11,025 bases of DNA, taken from the NCBI GenBank assembly GCA_947464585.1, contig CANHYS010000029.1:1-11025 (forward strand), read 5' to 3'. Below the pieces are notes generated by a model. The model was not told where the DNA came from, did no database searches, and saw only the letters and a program-made list of their open reading frames with translations. How positions within the stretch are numbered: the stretch's first letter is position 1; the number at the start of each line of letters is the position of its first letter. Source of the DNA: Planctomycetaceae bacterium (lineage in GTDB: Bacteria > Planctomycetota > Planctomycetia > Pirellulales > UBA1268). Below, piece by piece: positions 7,705-11,025 of this stretch. Made by a program: the position numbers and the translations under genes.

Positions 7705-8654
7705 TCGAAACAATCGACCTCACCAAGAAATATGGCGATTTCTACGCCCTCGAATCGCTCGACCTGAAACTTGAAAAGGGGGATCTTTTCGGATTCATCG
7801 GCCCCAACGGCGCCGGGAAGACGACCACGATCCGCATTCTCTCCACGCTCCTCTCCCCAACCTGGGGCGAGGCCTACGTCTGCGGCTACTCGATCTACAC
7901 GCATCCCCGCGAGATCCGTCGGGCGATCGGCTACATGCCCGACATTTTCGGCGTCTATGACGACATGCGGGTGATTGAATACCTGGAGTTCTTTGCGGCC
8001 GCCTATCGGATCGACGGGCCCGAGCGGCGACGCGTGGCGGAGCGGTCGCTCGAACTGGTGGATCTGGCCTTCAAGCGGGACGAACTGGTGACCAGTCTTT
8101 CCCGCGGCATGACGCAGCGATTGGGCCTTGCCCGCGTGCTGCTGCACGACCCGCAGGTGCTGCTCCTCGACGAACCCGCCAGCGGTCTCGATCCGCGGGC
8201 GAGGATCGAGATGCGCGGACTGCTGAAGCGACTGCAGGGGCTCGGCAAGACGATCCTCGTTTCCAGCCACATCCTTCCTGAGTTGGCCGACATCTGCAAT
8301 CGAGTCGGCATCATCGAATACGGCCGCCTGTTGGCCTGTGGCAATGTGCAGGACCTCCTGGCACAGGTCCGCGGCCGGCCGGTGATCCGCTTTCGGCTGG
8401 CGGGACCGCCGGAAAAGGCGGCCCGGTTGCTGGAGACATCCCCGGAAGCGGCGGGCGTGGCGGTGCGCGACGGTGAGATTCTCGTGACCCTCGCCGATGG
8501 CGTGGAGGATCCCTCTCCGCTGGCGGCGAAGCTCATCGCCGACGGCCATCATCTGGTTTCGATGCGGGAGCAGGAAGTCAATCTGGAGACCGCGTTCCTC
8601 GAACTGACCAAGGGGGCGATCGGTCGCCCCGGGCGGAATGCGGCGGAGACGTGA
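7701..8654 (+). CDS. ABC-2 type transporter ATP-binding protein
   Basis: A 317-residue nucleotide-binding subunit, expected to bind the cytoplasmic side of an ABC exporter or membrane complex. Walker A is GPNGAGKTT (34-42), the signature is LSRGMTQRL (133-141) instead of LSGGQ, Walker B is VLLLDEP (153-159), the D-loop is SGLDP (161-165) and the switch histidine is H190. The Q-loop region reads GYMPDIFGVYDD, placing D81 where many family members have Gln or Glu. After about residue 210 comes the C-terminal extension common in this subfamily, ending near NLETAFLELTKG. The start ATG at 7701 overlaps the preceding stop (ATGA); the Shine-Dalgarno site is weak, which fits coupling. No permease with multiple helices follows, so its membrane partner must be the preceding protein or one encoded elsewhere. 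Class assignment is firm; substrate unknown. Confidence 0.93.
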   Translation: MIETIDLTKKYGDFYALESLDLKLEKGDLFGFIGPNGAGKTTTIRILSTLLSPTWGEAYVCGYSIYTHPREIRRAIGYMPDIFGVYDDMRVIEYLEFFAAAYRIDGPERRRVAERSLELVDLAFKRDELVTSLSRGMTQRLGLARVLLHDPQVLLLDEPASGLDPRARIEMRGLLKRLQGLGKTILVSSHILPELADICNRVGIIEYGRLLACGNVQDLLAQVRGRPVIRFRLAGPPEKAARLLETSPEAAGVAVRDGEILVTLADGVEDPSPLAAKLIADGHHLVSMREQEVNLETAFLELTKGAIGRPGRNAAET

Positions 8655-8685
8655 CGGCGCGGAACGACATGGCATGAAGGGCAAG

Positions 8686-8691
8686 AAGGAG
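8686..8691 (+). promoter_or_regulatory. Strong ribosome binding site of the FKBP isomerase gene
   Basis: AAGGAG with 6 nt to the ATG at 8698. It is the best Shine-Dalgarno site in the window and decides the start over the in-frame ATG at 8674, which would lengthen the N-terminus by eight residues. Confidence 0.65.
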
Positions 8692-8697
8692 TGCAGC

Positions 8698-9474
8698 ATG
8701 AACGAGTGGTTGACGGGCAGAATGCTGAAGGTGAGTGGTGTTCTTGTCAGCTGCTGTGTCGCGGCGGCACCGCTCGCGGCGGAGCAACCGGCGGGCGAAC
8801 TGCCTGCGGCTCGGGCACCGGCAGGGGGGCTCGACACACCAGGCGCGGCGCTCGGCTACGCGCTCGGCCTGCGGATTGGCAGCCGCATTGCCGCCGACTT
8901 CAAGGGGCAGGAACCAGCCGTCGATGCCGCGGCACTTGCCCGCGGCCTCTCGGATGCCGTGTTGGAGGCGCGTCCACGCCTGAGCGAACAGCAGATCCGG
9001 CAGACGCTCGAGGCCTTCGACGCCCGCATGCGTGAGCGGGAGCAGGAATTCGGCCGACGCATGCGTGAGGCCACCAAAGTCAACCTCTCCAAGGCGGCTG
9101 AGTTTGCCCAGGCAAACGGCCGGAAACAGGGGGTGACGACGCGGCCGAGCGGTCTGCAGTATGAGGTGATCCGTGCGGGCACGGGCGGGAGCCCAACGAT
9201 CGAAGATACCGTCGTGGCACACTACCGGGGCACCCACATCGACGGTCGCGAATTCGATGCCACTGACCCCCAGGGCGAGCCCGCGTCGTTTCCGCTCCGC
9301 GGCGTCGTGCCTGGCTGGCAGGAGGCGCTGCCGCTGATGAAGACCGGCGCAAAGTGGCGAATCTATGTGCCGCCGCAACTGGGCTACGGCGAGGAGGGAT
9401 CGCCGCCCGTCATCGAGCCGAACGAGCTCCTGATTTTCGAGATCGAGTTGGTCAAAATCCTGCCAACCAAGTGA
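8698..9474 (+). CDS. Exported FKBP-type peptidyl-prolyl cis-trans isomerase
   Basis: A 258-residue protein that speeds cis-trans isomerisation of proline bonds, helping proteins fold outside the cytoplasm. The signal peptide (about residues 1-29, with SCCVAAAPLAA before the likely cut) is followed by an FKBP N-terminal dimerisation-type helical domain (about 42-140, starting LGYALGLRIGSRI). The FKBP catalytic domain is about 145-256, so the layout is that of FkpA, FklB or Mip. The residues lining the FK506 pocket are kept: Y176, F186-D187, V203-V204, W207 and Y230 in LGYGEEG. RPSGLQYEVI, just before the domain core, is also typical. A separate signal peptide and strong Shine-Dalgarno site suggest independent translation. 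It follows the ABC ATPase by 43 bp and precedes the exported Pcm by 26 bp. Periplasmic location is inferred from the signal peptide. Confidence 0.92.
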   Translation: MNEWLTGRMLKVSGVLVSCCVAAAPLAAEQPAGELPAARAPAGGLDTPGAALGYALGLRIGSRIAADFKGQEPAVDAAALARGLSDAVLEARPRLSEQQIRQTLEAFDARMREREQEFGRRMREATKVNLSKAAEFAQANGRKQGVTTRPSGLQYEVIRAGTGGSPTIEDTVVAHYRGTHIDGREFDATDPQGEPASFPLRGVVPGWQEALPLMKTGAKWRIYVPPQLGYGEEGSPPVIEPNELLIFEIELVKILPTK

Positions 9475-9500
9475 GACACAGACCACCTGAGGCGGAGATC

Positions 9501-10745
9501 ATGGGCACCACAGGCACTCCATTGGCTTGGGCACGTGTGGTGGTAACGGCGTGGTGTCTGGCGGCGGCCGCGGTGTCGGTGCGAGCCGCGCCTCCGGCGG
9601 TCGATCGGTTCGCCGAGGCCCGCGAACGGATGGTCCGCGACGACATCGCCGGCGGCGGAGTGACCGACCCTCGGGTTCTCGAAAGCATGCGGCTCGTTCC
9701 CCGGCATGAATTCCTGGGGGCGCCGCAGCGGCCCTTCGCCTACTACGACATGGCCCTGCCGATTGGGGCGTCGCAGACCATCTCCGGGCCGTTCGTCGTG
9801 GCCTACATGACCGAGAAACTGGAGCCGAAACCAACCGATCGTGTGCTGGAGATCGGGACCGGCAGCGGATATCAGGCCGCCGTGCTCTCGCCGCTCGTGG
9901 GGATGGTCTATTCGATCGAGATCAGCCCTATGCTCGGCGAGAAGGCCGCACGCACGCTTGCGCGGCTGGGCTACCGGAACGTCGTCACGAAGATCGGCGA
10001 TGGTTTCCAGGGGTGGGCTGAGCACGCGCCGTTCGACAAGATCATCGTCACCTGTTCCCCGGAAAACATCCCGCAGCCGCTCGTCGATCAGCTCGCCGAA
10101 GGAGGTCGCATGATCATCCCGGTCGGCGAGCGGTACGAGCAGACGCTGGTGCTCCTGTCGAAGCGGAAGGGCGTGATGGAACGTGAGTCACTCGTGCCCA
10201 GCTTGTTCGTGCCGATGACTGGGGTGGCGGAGCAGGGGAGGAGAGTGCAGCCCGACGGCACGAAACCGTCGCTGCACAATGGTGGGTTCGAGGAGTTGCT
10301 TCCCGATGCCGACGTGCCCGCTGCCTGGTATTACGGGCGACAGTTTCAGGTCGTCGCGGGGCAGGACGCGCCACAGGGCCGCAGCTACCTCCGTCTGGAA
10401 AACGTGCAGCCGGGGCGACCATCCCAACTCTTCCAGGGATTTCCCGTCGACGGTCGCACGATCGGCCGGGTGGCATTCTCGCTGGAGGTGCGTGGCGATG
10501 GCATCGGAGCCGGGCCGACCCCAGACGATTTTCCCGGGCTCGTCGTGCGGTTTTTCAACGACGAACGCAGTCGGTCGCAGAATGGCCAGGTGGGGCCATG
10601 GAAGAACAACGGTCCGTGGCGACGGGTCGAGGGGTCGGTTGCCGTACCGGTCTGGGCCCGCGAGGCCATCGTGCAGATCGGACTGCTCGGAGCGACCGGC
10701 AGGCTTGATGTGGACGACGTGCAGGTGGCGGGAATACCCCGCTGA
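9501..10745 (+). CDS. pcm: Exported protein-L-isoaspartate O-methyltransferase with extra C-terminal domain
   Basis: A 414-residue protein. Residues about 35-245 form a Pcm-type methyltransferase, which uses AdoMet to methylate L-isoaspartyl residues in aged proteins so they can revert to aspartate. Visible motifs: PIGASQTIS (87-95, substrate loop, with AS where GQ or similar is usual), motif I VLEIGTGSGYQAAVL (115-129), acidic YSIEI (137-141), FDKIIVTCSPENIPQPL (178-194) and GGRMIIPVG (201-209). Two things are unusual. First, residues 1-29 look like a signal peptide (VVVTAWCLAAAAVSVRA), so the enzyme should be exported. Second, residues about 258-414 form an added domain, from NGGFEELLPD to GRLDVDDVQV, resembling a jelly-roll carbohydrate- or ligand-binding fold. 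Typical Pcm is about 210 residues. ATG 9501 is preceded by GAGG (9489-9492). It follows the FKBP gene by 26 bp. The methyltransferase call is firm; the role of the tail is inference. Confidence 0.9.
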   Translation: MGTTGTPLAWARVVVTAWCLAAAAVSVRAAPPAVDRFAEARERMVRDDIAGGGVTDPRVLESMRLVPRHEFLGAPQRPFAYYDMALPIGASQTISGPFVVAYMTEKLEPKPTDRVLEIGTGSGYQAAVLSPLVGMVYSIEISPMLGEKAARTLARLGYRNVVTKIGDGFQGWAEHAPFDKIIVTCSPENIPQPLVDQLAEGGRMIIPVGERYEQTLVLLSKRKGVMERESLVPSLFVPMTGVAEQGRRVQPDGTKPSLHNGGFEELLPDADVPAAWYYGRQFQVVAGQDAPQGRSYLRLENVQPGRPSQLFQGFPVDGRTIGRVAFSLEVRGDGIGAGPTPDDFPGLVVRFFNDERSRSQNGQVGPWKNNGPWRRVEGSVAVPVWAREAIVQIGLLGATGRLDVDDVQVAGIPR

Positions 10746-10832
10746 AACTGCCGTTTTCCCGCTTTTTCGGCCGCCAGCCTCCAGGGCAGTCTGGCCCCAC
10801 GCCCAGCAGGCCGCATATATTCCCCATCCTCC

Positions 10833-10860
10833 TTGATTTGCCAAATCCGCAAACTATTCT
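10833..10860 (+). promoter_or_regulatory. Possible promoter of the right-edge gene
   Basis: TTGATT (10833-10838) and TATTCT (10855-10860) are each 4 of 6 matches to the sigma70 consensus, with a 16-bp spacer, in a locally AT-richer stretch. The expected transcript would start near 10867 with a leader of about 79 nt. Tentative. Confidence 0.3.
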
Positions 10861-10888
10861 TGCGTCGTGCCGGCAGTTTTTAGCGTCC

Positions 10889-10904
10889 CAGCCGTCTGCG
10901 GCTG
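10889..10904 (+). other. Leader hairpin CAGCCG-TCTG-CGGCTG
   Basis: A perfect 6-bp GC-rich stem with a TCTG loop, placed between the putative promoter and the right-edge start codon. AAATAC follows rather than a T-run, so it is not a standard terminator. It might stabilise the leader or be chance. Confidence 0.35.
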
Positions 10905-10945
10905 AAATACGGGCGATCCACACTTTTCAAGGGAGCGTGATTCAG

Positions 10946-11025
10946 ATGTTGGTCCATCGTCGGTGGTTGCGGGTGGCTGGGGTTGTCACGTTTGTCGCGG
11001 TTGCAGCGACGGCCTGCGATGCTGA
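10946..11025 (+). CDS. N-terminus of an exported protein (runs off the right edge)
   Basis: Only 26 codons are present. They encode a clear export signal: MLVHRRWLRV (positive N-region), then a hydrophobic core VAGVVTFVAVAATA, then C24-D-A. The ATAC at residues 21-24 is a weak lipobox-like site, so it could be a lipoprotein or an ordinary secreted protein. GGGAG (10931-10935) lies 10 nt before the ATG. An in-frame GTG at 10937 is too close to that site to be preferred. Function cannot be told from this fragment. Confidence 0.65.
   Translation, partial: MLVHRRWLRVAGVVTFVAVAATACDA

Larger units (their letters stand above)
10746..10945 (+). other. Intergenic region with putative promoter and leader hairpin
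   Basis: This 200-bp gap is less GC-rich in its second half than its surroundings. Its first part has a 6-bp inverted pair, ACTGCC (10747-10752) and GGCAGT (10785-10790), but no T-run follows, so I do not call a Rho-independent terminator. An 8-bp palindrome TGCCGGCA (10868-10875) is followed by GTTTTTA. The rest probably holds the promoter and leader of the right-edge gene. No small gene is convincing. Confidence 0.5.

Noticed and set aside
8578..9486. A 302-codon minus-strand open frame opposite the FKBP gene.
   Set aside because: The plus strand has an intact FKBP domain with a strong ribosome binding site; the antisense product shows no domain.
10747..10796. Possible terminator after the Pcm gene.
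   Set aside because: The inverted pairs are short, widely spaced and not followed by a T-run.

Overview
The window is GC-rich (about two thirds G+C by eye), densely packed bacterial chromosomal DNA. It has no RNA genes, insertion sequences or CRISPR array that I can see. The style of the proteins suggests a Planctomycetota bacterium, perhaps Pirellulales-like: an ABC-2 type ATPase with an LSRGM signature, a large secreted or membrane protein of unknown role beside it, several exported enzymes and weak Shine-Dalgarno sites. This assignment is an inference from protein character, not from a marker gene.

Layout. On the minus strand at the left edge lies the start of leuA (2-isopropylmalate synthase, leucine biosynthesis). 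A 180-bp divergent intergenic region separates it from seven co-directional plus-strand genes spanning 351-10745. The first two form a heavy-metal efflux module: a membrane-anchored periplasmic adaptor (CzcB/CusB type) and a 1027-residue HME-RND pump (CzcA/CusA type). No outer-membrane channel gene is present. Next come a small MazG-like nucleotide pyrophosphohydrolase with a cysteine cluster at its C-terminus, a 756-residue membrane protein of unknown function, and an ABC-2 type ATPase. These three are joined by two 4-bp ATGA overlaps, which suggests translational coupling. Two exported proteins follow: an FKBP-type prolyl isomerase and a protein-L-isoaspartate O-methyltransferase (Pcm) with a signal peptide and an extra C-terminal jelly-roll-like domain. 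After a 200-bp gap, a new exported protein begins at the right edge.

How the genes may work together. The adaptor and pump form one metal-export machine. The 756-residue protein and the ATPase probably act together, but the ATPase has no permease here. The FKBP isomerase and exported Pcm both act on proteins and both carry signal peptides, so they may serve folding and repair of ageing proteins outside the cytoplasm. The short gaps (37, 31, -4, -4, 43 and 26 bp) are compatible with one long transcript, although the functions are mixed.

The most interesting point is the exported, two-domain Pcm, because its cofactor AdoMet is normally cytoplasmic. I see no clear evidence of an entirely new defence or mobile system here.
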